A DNA stretch of 33,537 nt from JBKPNX01 sp046732855 (GCA_046732855.1 JBKPNX010000112.1:1-33537), one strand, 5' to 3'. Shown: positions 24,318 to 32,443, counted from the stretch's first letter. The notes: generated by a model not told the origin, from the letters alone. Made by a program: numbers and translations.

Positions 24318-24716
24318 ACGCTGCGAGAGCGGAAAACCCGAACTGTTTCGAACGCACCTCCCGCCCGGCGGCGCCCCTGGCTACATCGACATGAGTGGGG
24401 CGGCTCCTGACTTGCCTGGCGGGTCGGCCGCTCCTGGTCGCACTCAATGCTACGCTCACGAGGCGGAGCTGCGCATGCCCGCACCTGCTCGATGGCTCAC
24501 CGCCTCCTCGCAGCATTGGTCGTAGCGTTGCACTACGGCCGGGGTCCGGCGCAAGGTTGCGTTCACAAAGACCAAGTGGCCGTGCTCAAGAGCACGCGGC
24601 AGGCGCCCAGCGATCATGTAACGGACGCCCTTCACGAGATTCCGCATCGAGGGTGCGTCGCCGTTGCCATGCAGGCGATTGGCTCGAGCCTGCACGCGAT
24701 CCACCTTTTCAGACAG
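24318..24716. other. Intergenic region before the haloacid dehalogenase operator
   Basis: No confident gene. A minus-strand frame (GTG at 24731 to 24456, 91 codons) contains MRNLVKGVRYMIAGRLPRAL and looks more protein-like than average. It has no ribosome site, no known family and would start inside the operator at 24717. I treat it as unproven. Confidence 0.35.
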
Positions 24717-24745
24717 TTTACCGGACTTCACCCAAATTTACTCGG
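24717..24745 (+). promoter_or_regulatory. Triple direct-repeat operator, haloacid dehalogenase gene
   Basis: TTTACC, GGAC, TTCACC, CAAA, TTTACT, CGG with an exact 10-base period. TGTAAT, a good -10 candidate, lies at 24763-24768, 20 bases after the last repeat. The next gene starts at 24886. This is one of the clearest members of the six-site family. Confidence 0.65.
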
Positions 24746-24885
24746 CCCAGCGCGAGCCGGGATGTAATGAGGTCGCAGTCGAAGTCCTTAGACCTCTTTC
24801 CAGCATCAGGATGGAGGGGCGGGAAACACGTCAGCACGCCGACTGAGTTCTATCCTGCCAGAACGTGAGCCTGGAGGACCATTGA

Positions 24886-25581
24886 ATGTCACGCATCATC
24901 GTCTTCGACGTCAACGAGACGCTGTTGGACCTGACGGCACTGGATGGGCATTTCGAACGCATTTTCCGCGTCGCCGGCGTGCGCGAGGAATGGTTCAAGC
25001 AGGTGGTGCAGTCCGCGCTGCTGACGACCATTCTCGACGCCTACTCTGATTTCGCTGCTGTCGGTGCGGCGGCGCTCGAGATGACGGCGGCGGTCCACGA
25101 TGTGCCTCTCACCCGCGACGACCGGAACGCTATTCTCGGTGCCATGCGCGAGCTGCCGCCGCATCCGGAGGTACCGGACAGTCTACGCCGGCTGCACGAG
25201 GCGGGCTTGCGCCTTTGCGCGCTGACCAACTCCACCCAGACCGTCGCGGACGCGCAGCTCGAGCACGCGGGCCTGGCCCGATATTTCGAGCACATCATGT
25301 CGGCCGACACGGTGCGCCGGCTCAAACCCCATGCCGCGGTCTACCACATGGCCGCACGCGAGTGCGGGGTCGAACCGGCTGCGCTGCGGCTCGTGGCCGC
25401 GCATTCGTGGGATGTCGCCGGCGCGCTGCGCGCGGGCTGGGCGGCCGCCTTTGTCGCCCGTCCGGGGATGGTGCTCGATCCCCTGTTTGGGCAGCCAGAC
25501 ATCGTGGGTGCAGACCTCGCTGCCGTGGCTGAAGGAATCCTCGCAGGCGATGGTGCAGCAAAGCCGATCAGCCGAAGCTGA
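24886..25581 (+). CDS. Type II haloacid dehalogenase-like HAD hydrolase
   Basis: A 231-residue HAD protein close to (S)-2-haloacid dehalogenases. Motif I is IIVFDVNETLLDL with the nucleophile Asp8. The motif II region is LCALTNSTQTVADAQLEHAG, a lysine lies in VRRLKPHAAVY, and the family-typical AAHSWDVAGALRAGW is near the C-terminus. Known members hydrolyse the carbon-halogen bond of 2-haloalkanoic acids, though many relatives are dehalogenase-like with unknown substrates. GGAGG lies 8 bases before the ATG. It stands alone with its own repeat operator about 140 bases upstream. An alpha/beta hydrolase with dehalogenase-like chemistry lies 2 kb downstream. Confidence 0.87.
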   Translation: MSRIIVFDVNETLLDLTALDGHFERIFRVAGVREEWFKQVVQSALLTTILDAYSDFAAVGAAALEMTAAVHDVPLTRDDRNAILGAMRELPPHPEVPDSLRRLHEAGLRLCALTNSTQTVADAQLEHAGLARYFEHIMSADTVRRLKPHAAVYHMAARECGVEPAALRLVAAHSWDVAGALRAGWAAAFVARPGMVLDPLFGQPDIVGADLAAVAEGILAGDGAAKPISRS

Positions 25582-25760
25582 CCCGCTGTAGGCAACGGCC
25601 AGGAAGAATGCACATGCGGGTACCAGAACAGGTCGCCGCTACACGGTGTCGACATCGGGGAGTTCCTCTGCACCGGACCAAGTCTTTGTGGCAGAAGAGT
25701 TATGCCCGGTTCAGATCCCCAATACCCCGGTCTGCCGGCCATCGAAGCGAATTGGCAGGT

Positions 25761-26249
25761 ATGGAGTTCAATACCCTTCTTCGCAGGTTCGCCGTGGCGC
25801 CTCTTCCCGTCCCGGCGAGCTGGTATGCCGTGCCGCTCCGGCTTGTCGTCGGTTTCGGCTTCGTCGAGCACGGCTACGCAAAGCTTTCCCGAGGTGCGGA
25901 CGGATTCATCGCACTTCTGCACGCCATCGGCATACCGTTCGCGGATTTACTGGGGTGGGCGACCATCATCGTTGAGATCATGGGCGGACTGCTGATCCTC
26001 GCTGGCGCCTTTGTGCCGGTCGCCACGGTGCCGATGATTATCGTGCTTCTGGTTGCGATCTTCACCGTGCATCTTCCGAACGGGTTCAGCTCCATCAAGC
26101 TCTTGTTCTATGACGCGGCGGGCGCACACTTTGGCCAGCCCGGTTATGAGACCAACTTGCTATATATCGCGAGCCTTGTCGCGCTCTGCGTCGGAGGCGC
26201 AGGGCCTTTCTCTTTGGATAGCTATCTGAAGGGCCGCCGGGCCCCCTGA
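25761..26249 (+). CDS. DoxX-family membrane protein
   Basis: A 162-residue protein with about four transmembrane segments and the DoxX pattern PLRLVVGFGFVEHGYAKL near the N-terminus, followed by IIVEIMGGLLILAGAFVPVA and a polar loop. DoxX proteins are integral membrane proteins linked to thiol and redox stress or quinone oxidation in various bacteria; the reaction is uncertain. I chose the ATG at 25761 because the family core starts about 20 residues later. The frame is open upstream to 25608, but that part is non-hydrophobic and lacks homology. The ribosome site is weak. Confidence 0.82.
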   Translation: MEFNTLLRRFAVAPLPVPASWYAVPLRLVVGFGFVEHGYAKLSRGADGFIALLHAIGIPFADLLGWATIIVEIMGGLLILAGAFVPVATVPMIIVLLVAIFTVHLPNGFSSIKLLFYDAAGAHFGQPGYETNLLYIASLVALCVGGAGPFSLDSYLKGRRAP

Positions 26250-26553
26250 TTGGCGGGCCTGATCGGCGGGCCGTCTGCCGCAGCCCGGGAGTTCATGCGA
26301 TGGTCGACAGCGTGGTCATGGGCGCGTGGTCTCGAGTGAAGGCCGCACCCGCGTCTTAGCGCCCGGAGAATCAAGGGAGGCTCACGTCGGCCCATGCGTC
26401 GGGTTCGCGAATCGGATGGAAGACGACCCCGCCAGGCCAGCATTGACTGGTTTTCGACGGCCAATGTGATTCCGTAGCACACGGCGACGAGGGCGAGAAT
26501 CGACTGCTTGCTCTTTGCATGGCTGGCGAAGTCGATGGCCATAGCGCTACCAA
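26250..26553. other. Intergenic region, possible small broken frame on the minus strand
   Basis: A minus-strand frame from about 26542 reads MAIDFASHAKSKQSILALVA, and a shifted frame later reads GGVVFHPIREPDAWADVSLP before a stop at 26371. This might be a small frameshifted gene. I recognise no family and the start lacks a strong ribosome site. Confidence 0.3.
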
Positions 26554-26640
26554 TCACAGATCGGCGCCCGCGCCGGCATTCGCTACTTCTTCAGCCCGGC
26601 CCATGCGCCCGAGCGGGATCACCGAGAAGACGTCCGCCCT
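26554..26640 (-). pseudogene. C-terminal remnant of a short-chain dehydrogenase
   Basis: The minus strand reads DVFSVIPLGRMGRAEEVANA followed by GAGADL and a TGA. IPLGRMGxxEEVAxA is the hallmark near the C-terminus of classical SDR proteins, normally followed by VLFLASDxASFVTG. Here that final segment is missing, and no NAD-binding or YxxxK region is found upstream. Only a scrap of the gene survives. Confidence 0.5.
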
Positions 26641-26805
26641 CGCCGAAGGTCGTCGTCGGAGGTCCCGATCAAGCCGCCAGAGTTGGTTGCAGCTGCGGCG
26701 CGCGCCTTCCCTGCGGGCCAAGAGTGTCGTAAAGATTGGTGGTCCAGAGCCGATCAGTGAGAGCTGAGCAACTGCGGCGGCCTCGACCTTGCACCCTGCG
26801 GCCGG

Positions 26806-27783
26806 TCAATCGTGGACGACCACCACCATCTTCCCGCCGGCTTCGCTGGCCTCCATGACGCGATGCGCCTCGCGGATTTCCTCGAAGCGGAAGATCCGGC
26901 TCGGCTTCGCCTTGATCCGGCCCGCCGCCACCTGTTCGGCAATCTTCTGGAGTGGCACGTCGGACAATGGGAACTGCGGCTCGCCGAACACGAAGCTGCC
27001 GAAGAAAGTCAGGTAGACGCCGCTAGCCATCTGCAGGAGCGGGTTGAAATCGGCGATTGGCGCCAGGCCGCCCAGCCATCCCGCCAGGCACGCACGACCA
27101 CCCCGGCGCAGCATGGCCAGGGAATCGAGAATCGTGCTGTTTCCGACAAGATCGAGCACCGCATCGAGCTTCTTGGCTTCAGCGATCCGCTTCGAAAGCT
27201 CCGGCCCCTCGGTTTCGACGCGCTCTGCGCCAAGCTGCTCAAGCAGGGCGACGCGCTCACGGCCGCGCGTAGTGGCGATGACCCGCACGCCGGCATCGGC
27301 AGCCATATTGAGCGCGGCTTGGCCGAACGAGGATGCCCCGCCCCGTATGACCAGCATCTGTCCCCGGACCATCTCCAAGTTGCGGAACAGGCAGGTCCAG
27401 GCGGTCGCATAGGTTTCCGGGATAGCGGCCAGCTCAGCCCAGGGCAGATCGGACTCGATCAGGGCGACGTTCGACGCCCGCACTCTGGTATATTCGGCAT
27501 AGCTGCCGTTGATGGTGCGTCCGAGGCCGCCCATCAGCGCGGCGACCTTGGCTCCGATCGGGAACTCGCCGCCGGGGCAGGATTTCACCAGCCCGACGCA
27601 CTCGATGCCGATCACCTTCGCCGCCTCGGCCCATTCGCCTCTTCGCATGTGCATCTCGGCGTGATTGATGCCGAACGCCTTGATCTCGATAACGACGTGG
27701 CCAGCCATGGGCTCAGGCTCCGGCAGATCCGCGTACACCAGGCTGTCCAGGCCGCCGAACTTCTCTGAGACGATCGCACGCAT
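26806..27783 (-). CDS. Quinone oxidoreductase-like zinc-independent alcohol dehydrogenase family (MDR) protein
   Basis: A 325-residue medium-chain dehydrogenase/reductase. The N-terminal GroES-like domain has VVIEIKAFGINHAEMHMRRG and IGIECVGLVKSCPGG. The cofactor domain has MLVIRGGASSFGQAALNMAA and AVLDLVGNSTILDSLAMLRR. The C-terminal end KPSRIFRFEEIREAHRVMEA, then GGKMVVV, is typical of NADPH:quinone reductases, which lack the catalytic zinc ligands. It probably reduces quinones or alpha,beta-unsaturated carbonyls with NADPH. AGGAG lies 7 bases before the ATG. It follows the alpha/beta hydrolase by 49 bases and is probably the last gene of the operon starting at 30300. Confidence 0.85.
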   Translation of the reverse strand: MRAIVSEKFGGLDSLVYADLPEPEPMAGHVVIEIKAFGINHAEMHMRRGEWAEAAKVIGIECVGLVKSCPGGEFPIGAKVAALMGGLGRTINGSYAEYTRVRASNVALIESDLPWAELAAIPETYATAWTCLFRNLEMVRGQMLVIRGGASSFGQAALNMAADAGVRVIATTRGRERVALLEQLGAERVETEGPELSKRIAEAKKLDAVLDLVGNSTILDSLAMLRRGGRACLAGWLGGLAPIADFNPLLQMASGVYLTFFGSFVFGEPQFPLSDVPLQKIAEQVAAGRIKAKPSRIFRFEEIREAHRVMEASEAGGKMVVVVHD

Positions 27784-27832
27784 CGCGGTTCTCCTGTCAG
27801 TTGGCAGCTCGCCTGCTCAACCTTGGGAGCAT

Positions 27833-28717
27833 TCAGAGACGAGCGTGCCGCTGAGTTGCAGATTTACGGGCGACGAAGTCGCGGATCGCGGCTGCGATCT
27901 CCTCGGCATGCGTTTCCAGCGCGAAGTGGCCGGTATCGAAGAAGCGGACGACCGCGTCCGGAATGTCACGCTTGAAGGCTTCGGCGCCGGGCGGCAGGAA
28001 GAACGGATCGTTCTTGCCCCAGACCGCCAGGAAGGGTGGCTGGTACGTTCGAAAGTAATCCTGGAAGGCCGGATAAAGCGCAACGTTGCTCTTATAGTCG
28101 CCGAACAGGTCCAGCTGGACCTCATCGGCGCCGGGGCGGGCTAAATAGAAGATGTCGAGCGAATAGCCGTCCGGGGAAACAAGAGTCGGGTCGGATACGC
28201 CGTGGGTGTATTGCCAGAGCGTCGTTTCAGGGCTCAGGAACCCACGGAGCGCCTCCCGGTTGGTCTGGGACGGCACTTCCCAATAGGCGCGAATGGGGGT
28301 CCAGCCGTCGCTCAGCCCCTCCTCATAGGCGTTACCGTTCTGAGAGATGATCGCAGTGATGCGCTCGGGGTGTCGCATCGCGAGCCGGAAGCCGATCGGC
28401 GCGCCGTAGTCGAAGACATAGACCGCGAAGCGATCAAGTCCGACGATCTCGATGAAGCGGTCGATGACGCCTGCGATGCTGTCGAACGTGTAATTGAACT
28501 GGTTCCGCGGTGGCATACCCGACTGGCCGAAGCCCGGCAGATCGGGCGCGATGATATGGAAGGGATCGGCCAGGAGCGGGATCAGATCGCGGAACATGTG
28601 GCCCGCACTGGGGAAGCCGTGAAGCAGCAACAGATTAGGCGCCTCGGCCGCTCCGGCCTCGCGATAGAAGATCTTCAGGCCGTCGACGTCGACCGCGCGA
28701 TATTTGACTGCACCCAT
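27833..28717 (-). CDS. Alpha/beta hydrolase with Asp nucleophile (epoxide hydrolase / haloalkane dehalogenase-like)
   Basis: A 294-residue alpha/beta-hydrolase fold protein. The oxyanion-hole motif HGFP is at 33-36. The nucleophile elbow VFDYGAPIGF places Asp103 where serine hydrolases have Ser. The acid is probably Asp237 in WGKNDPFF and the catalytic His is His264 in TGHFALETH. An Asp nucleophile is the mark of epoxide hydrolases and haloalkane dehalogenases; sequence alone does not separate the two. AGGAG lies 8 bases before the ATG at 28717. It sits between the flavoprotein (89-base gap) and the MDR reductase (49-base gap) in one probable operon. Confidence 0.85.
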   Translation of the reverse strand: MGAVKYRAVDVDGLKIFYREAGAAEAPNLLLLHGFPSAGHMFRDLIPLLADPFHIIAPDLPGFGQSGMPPRNQFNYTFDSIAGVIDRFIEIVGLDRFAVYVFDYGAPIGFRLAMRHPERITAIISQNGNAYEEGLSDGWTPIRAYWEVPSQTNREALRGFLSPETTLWQYTHGVSDPTLVSPDGYSLDIFYLARPGADEVQLDLFGDYKSNVALYPAFQDYFRTYQPPFLAVWGKNDPFFLPPGAEAFKRDIPDAVVRFFDTGHFALETHAEEIAAAIRDFVARKSATQRHARL

Positions 28718-28806
28718 CGTGCTTTCTCCTGATCGAGGAGTTGACCTTTGGGGCGGCGAAAGGGCGGTCATCTCAAACCCTGTAGCCGCCATACCCCATC
28801 GAAGGG

Positions 28807-30300
28807 CTAACCGATTGCGATTCGTCGGGAGCCCTCCGTGGTCGCCGCGGTCTTCCGGGTGCTCGCATACTCAAGGGCAATCCGCTGGAACACCTCCGCC
28901 TGCGTCGGATAGCAGTGGACCGTCTCGGCCAGCGCCTCGAGAGGCAGCTTCTGGGTGATTGCTAATGTGAGCTCGCTGATCATTTCACCGGCATGCGCCG
29001 CGACGAGCGTCGCTCCGACAATCTCGCCACTGCCGCGACGGACATGAATCGCCGCGAACCCCTCTTCCTCGCCGTCGATAAAGGCGCGCTCCACCTTGGC
29101 CAGCTCGAGCCGGTAGTTATCGACAGGGATGCCTTCTTCCCGGGCTTGGCGCGGCGTCAGGCCCACCTCGGCCACTTCGGGGTCGGTATAGGTGCAATGG
29201 GGGATGACAAGGTTCCGTGCCGGGCGGTTGGCTCCGTCCATCGCATTGGCGACGCACAGCCGCGCCGTTGCCATAGCCGCGTGTGTGAACTTTTCGGGAA
29301 ACGCCGCGTCGCCAGCGGCATAGATATTCGGGTTGCTGGTACGCAGACACTTGTCCACTTCCACGCCATTCCTCCCGAGGCGCACCCCCGCCGCATCGAG
29401 ATCCAGGTCCTCGACGTTCGCTTTACGGCCCGTGCCGAGCAGTAGCGCGTCGTAAGGCAACTCGCGCGTGCCGGCCGGCCCTTTCACCGTCAGACGGCCG
29501 CCGCTCACCCGCACGGCCTTGTAACCGAGGTGTAGCCTCAGCCCCTCGTGCTCGAACCGGCGGCGGATCAACGCCCCCGTTTCCGGCTCATCCTGGGGCA
29601 ACAGGTTCTCCGTGACGCTGACCAGGTCCACCTCGCTGCCGAGGCGGCGGAAGGCCTGTGCCAGCTCGCATGCCAGCGGGCCCCCTCCGATGACAACCAG
29701 TCTTGCCGGCAGCTCGGTCAGCGAGAAGACGGTTTCGTTGGTCAGGTAGTCGCCGGTCTGCAGCCCGTCGATGGCGGGCACCACAGGTTCGGATCCGGTG
29801 GCGATCACCGCCTTCCGGAACCGCAACTGCCGGCCGTCCGCCTCGACGACGTTCGGCGCGGTGAAGCGGGTGTGCCCGAGGTAGACCTCCGCGCCCGTCT
29901 TTTCGACCGTCAGAACCGCATCGGACGCGCTGCTCAGGGAACGCATCCGACGAACCCGTTCCATGACCGCACCGAAGTCCGCCCGGGGCAGGCGGTCGAG
30001 CCGAAAGCCGAACTCGGCCCCGCGGCCTGCGTCGTGAATCGCGCGAGCGCAACGAATGAGCGCCTTGCTCGGCGTGCAGCCAAAATTGACGCAGGTTCCC
30101 CCGGTCAGTCGCTGCTCCGTCATGGCGACGCGGTGCCCTGCCGCTGCTGCGGTCATGGCAGCGACCAGACCGGCCGGCCCGCCGCCGAGAACCACTAGGT
30201 CGTACTCACCGCCATCGCGGTTGATCCAGTTCGGCGGGTGGCCCTGGTCAATTGTCTTTTGGTTGTAAACGTCGACGGGTAAAAGTTCGACGACCTTCAT
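28807..30300 (-). CDS. RclA/mercuric-reductase-like flavoprotein disulfide reductase
   Basis: A 497-residue class I pyridine nucleotide-disulfide oxidoreductase. About 32 extra residues precede the FAD motif LGGGPAG. The redox disulfide is GGTCVNFGCTPSK, with Cys70 and Cys75. An NAD(P)-binding motif, VVIGGGPLACELAQAF, and the FAD segment NIYAAGDAA follow. The dimer-interface His motif is HCYPTQAE at 462-469. No extra C-terminal Cys pair or HMA domain is seen, so it is probably not a true mercuric reductase. E. coli RclA, which protects against reactive chlorine, is a close functional candidate because a DUF417 (RclC-type) gene is divergent here. AAAGGA lies 6 bases before the ATG. Confidence 0.85.
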   Translation of the reverse strand: MKVVELLPVDVYNQKTIDQGHPPNWINRDGGEYDLVVLGGGPAGLVAAMTAAAAGHRVAMTEQRLTGGTCVNFGCTPSKALIRCARAIHDAGRGAEFGFRLDRLPRADFGAVMERVRRMRSLSSASDAVLTVEKTGAEVYLGHTRFTAPNVVEADGRQLRFRKAVIATGSEPVVPAIDGLQTGDYLTNETVFSLTELPARLVVIGGGPLACELAQAFRRLGSEVDLVSVTENLLPQDEPETGALIRRRFEHEGLRLHLGYKAVRVSGGRLTVKGPAGTRELPYDALLLGTGRKANVEDLDLDAAGVRLGRNGVEVDKCLRTSNPNIYAAGDAAFPEKFTHAAMATARLCVANAMDGANRPARNLVIPHCTYTDPEVAEVGLTPRQAREEGIPVDNYRLELAKVERAFIDGEEEGFAAIHVRRGSGEIVGATLVAAHAGEMISELTLAITQKLPLEALAETVHCYPTQAEVFQRIALEYASTRKTAATTEGSRRIAIG

Positions 30301-30493
30301 CGTGTATCCTTTCTAGAGTTGCTCATCTCGTTGCCCTGCCGTCCTCCGCACCTCGTCAAGGCCGATAGGCGGCGCCGCTGCAGAGCAACAAAGGGTCTTT
30401 GCGCGCCCCTGCATGGTCTCCTGCTAGCACGCTCGAAGCACGGCAGGCGGTGTTCCTCCTCCGACGCTTCAGTACATCATGGCGCACGCCGAG

Positions 30494-30522
30494 CCGAGTT
30501 AAGTCCAGTAAAACTTGGTAAA
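30494..30522 (-). promoter_or_regulatory. Triple direct-repeat operator, flavoprotein operon
   Basis: On the minus strand: TTTACC, AAGT, TTTACT, GGAC, TTAACT, CGG at an exact 10-base period. TGTACT, a -10 candidate, follows at 30476-30471, 20 bases past the last repeat. The flavoprotein ATG is at 30300. Confidence 0.62.
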
Positions 30523-30606
30523 CGGCGCCAAAAGAAGACGGAATGCAAGCTCGCGCGGCATGGGTAGTCGAGTGTTGGTCTGGCTCAAGCGCCGCCTTCA
30601 TCGTAA

Positions 30607-30635
30607 TTTACCGAGCTTTACCTGACTTCACTGGC
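30607..30635 (+). promoter_or_regulatory. Triple direct-repeat operator, DUF417 gene
   Basis: TTTACC, GAGC, TTTACC, TGAC, TTCACT, GG with an exact 10-base period, the closest of all sites to the consensus. TGTAAC lies at 30654-30659, 21 bases after the last repeat. The DUF417 ATG is at 30720. Confidence 0.65.
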
Positions 30636-30719
30636 TCCGGGGGACGCGCCGGGTGTAACAGATCATCACGCGATCCCCTGAGCGGGGCGCAGCCGCAACA
30701 TGAGCGGAGGAACAAGAGG

Positions 30720-31259
30720 ATGAAGTCTCTTATAAAGATCTTGACCAAGTCCGGCCTTCTCACGGAAGATCTTGATTACCATTTGATTCGTGCGGCGATG
30801 GTAATCGTATTCTTGTTTTTCGGATATCAGAAATGGTTTGAGTACGAGGCGCAGGTGTTGATCCCTTATATCAGCAACGGCCCCCTGATTTTTTGGATGT
30901 ACCCGGTCTTCGGTATCCGGGGAGCCAGTTGGTTCTTAGGGATCTCGGAGTGGTTGTTTGGGGCACTCCTGTTTTTAGGTTACTGGAATAAGAAGTTAGG
31001 AATCCTTGGGGCGCTCGGCTCATGTATTACATTCTTAGGTACCGTGACTATTATTCCGTTCATGCCGGATGGCTGGGCGGCGTCGGCCGGCGGCTTTCCG
31101 GCAATGACCGGCAACGTTCCCTTCCTGATGAAGGACGTGGTGCTCTTTGCTGCCTCGTTCTATTTGCTGAGACAGGATGTAGTACGAGTGTCAGTTTCGG
31201 CCGGGCATGTCGCTCGAACGCCCGCGTATCCGATGGGTTCAGGCGAGCTGTCTTCTTAA
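30720..31259 (+). CDS. DUF417 (YkgB/RclC-type) membrane protein
   Basis: A 179-residue inner-membrane protein with about four transmembrane segments. Family features are an N-terminal AMVIVFLFFGYQKWFEYEAQ, then ISNGPLIFWMYPVFGIRG, SEWLFGALLFLGYW and TFLGTVTIIPFMPDGW, and finally GNVPFLMKDVVLFAASFYLL. E. coli RclC belongs to DUF417 and is needed for survival of reactive chlorine stress together with RclA. The base composition is more AT-rich than its neighbours, which may reflect transfer or membrane-protein codon use. GGAGG lies 9 bases before the ATG. It is divergent from the RclA-like flavoprotein and carries the same operator. Confidence 0.88.
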   Translation: MKSLIKILTKSGLLTEDLDYHLIRAAMVIVFLFFGYQKWFEYEAQVLIPYISNGPLIFWMYPVFGIRGASWFLGISEWLFGALLFLGYWNKKLGILGALGSCITFLGTVTIIPFMPDGWAASAGGFPAMTGNVPFLMKDVVLFAASFYLLRQDVVRVSVSAGHVARTPAYPMGSGELSS

Positions 31260-31462
31260 CCTTGTCGTCCCGCGGGTGACTGTGCATCACCGCCACCGTA
31301 GCTTCCGGCTGCTTGGACAATTGCAGGAAGCCGAAGGCAGAGGCGTAGGAGATCGGTCTTCGAACCGTCCGCCTCTCAGCATGGCGGCCAGGAGTCGATT
31401 ACGCTGATGTTTCACCCGGTCTGCCGCATCTCGGCATGGACGTCGGTGCTCTCCAAGAGGGG

Positions 31463-32443
31463 TCAGTCGGCCGGCGAGCGGCTGGCGGCCTCGGCGTAGC
31501 CGCAACGGAAGATGCAGCGGCGATCAGTGTGGTGGTTGAGCTTGGCACAGACGACCTCGGAGGTGCCTCGGATCAGCCGGTAGAACTCGACCGCGAGCAG
31601 CATGCCGGCGGTCGGCCCGACGAAATAGATCCAGAGCGCCTGCCACAGGTTGCCCGGCAGCGCCGAGGCGAAGGTGCGCGCGGGGTTCATGCTCATGCCG
31701 GACAGCGGCGCCTCGAACGTAATGAAAAGGGCGATTAGGCAGCCCGCGAACACGCCGGTCAGGCGCATCAGGCGCGCCGTGTTGGTCGTGAACAGGACCA
31801 TGGTCATCAGGCCGAAGGAGATCACGGCCTCCGCGAGTAGCGCGGCCGCGGTCCCCGCAGCGCCGGGCATGGTCGCCAGATAGGAGACCGGCGGGTCGGC
31901 GAAAGTCGCCCCGAGCAGCGCGAGGACCGCCAGCACGCCGAGCGCGCCACCCGCGGACTGCGCGAGCACATAGAACACCGTGTCCCACGTCGCGACCTTG
32001 CCCAGCCGCCAGAAGGTAAGAGTGACCGCCGGGTTGATATGCGCGCCCGACTGCTGCCCCCAGGGCGAGTAGATGATGGCGATCGCGGTCAGACCCATGA
32101 TCAGACCCATCAGCGCCCGGCGCGGCATGCCGTCGGGCACCGCCTGGGCGATCGGCGAGCCCGGGTACCACAGCAGCGTCGCGAACAGCCCGGCCGAGAC
32201 CATGAACAGGCCGAGCCCGGCCGCCTCCATCAGATATTCCGGCCAGTGATGGCGCAGCGCATCGACCGGATCGCGCGCCGGCCCGCCAGTCTCGGCAGCA
32301 CGATTCGTCCGCGCGCGGACATGGGCAGCGGCGTCGGCCGAGCTGCCGCCAGCGCGCTCCTCCAGCCGCACGGCCGGATCGAGCCCGAGCAGCACGGCCT
32401 CGAGCAGGCCCGGCGGCGCCGCCGCATCGTGCGCGCTGGCCAT
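31463..32443 (-). CDS. MIP-family aquaporin / glycerol-facilitator-like channel
   Basis: A 326-residue membrane channel. The two half-helix signatures are present: SGAHINPAVTL (NPA at 137-139) and SGMSMNPARTFAS (NPA at 253-255), with six transmembrane segments around them. The Arg after the second NPA is the selectivity-filter arginine. About 65 N-terminal residues before the first helix (HHWPEYLMEAAGLGLFM) are polar and unusual for the family, so a later start is possible, but the ATG at 32443 directly follows the SDR stop (TGAG then ATG). The C-terminus has a Cys-containing polar tail. Water or small-solute transport is inferred. Confidence 0.87.
   Translation of the reverse strand: MASAHDAAAPPGLLEAVLLGLDPAVRLEERAGGSSADAAAHVRARTNRAAETGGPARDPVDALRHHWPEYLMEAAGLGLFMVSAGLFATLLWYPGSPIAQAVPDGMPRRALMGLIMGLTAIAIIYSPWGQQSGAHINPAVTLTFWRLGKVATWDTVFYVLAQSAGGALGVLAVLALLGATFADPPVSYLATMPGAAGTAAALLAEAVISFGLMTMVLFTTNTARLMRLTGVFAGCLIALFITFEAPLSGMSMNPARTFASALPGNLWQALWIYFVGPTAGMLLAVEFYRLIRGTSEVVCAKLNHHTDRRCIFRCGYAEAASRSPAD

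Larger units (their letters stand above)
30301..30719. other. Divergent regulatory region with two repeat operators
   Basis: About 420 bases between the leftward flavoprotein operon and the rightward DUF417 gene. It holds no convincing gene, but two copies of the triple-repeat operator, one pointing each way (30494-30522 minus, 30607-30635 plus), about 85 bases apart. Confidence 0.6.

Noticed and set aside
24456..24731. Minus-strand frame of 91 codons with a fairly natural composition
   Set aside because: GTG start without a ribosome site, no recognised family, and the start lies inside a predicted operator. Kept only as a note in the intergenic entry.
28807..30300. Flavoprotein considered as mercuric reductase or dihydrolipoamide dehydrogenase
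   Set aside because: No HMA domain and no C-terminal Cys pair for mercury, and no pyruvate dehydrogenase genes nearby. RclA-like is the better working label, though not proven.
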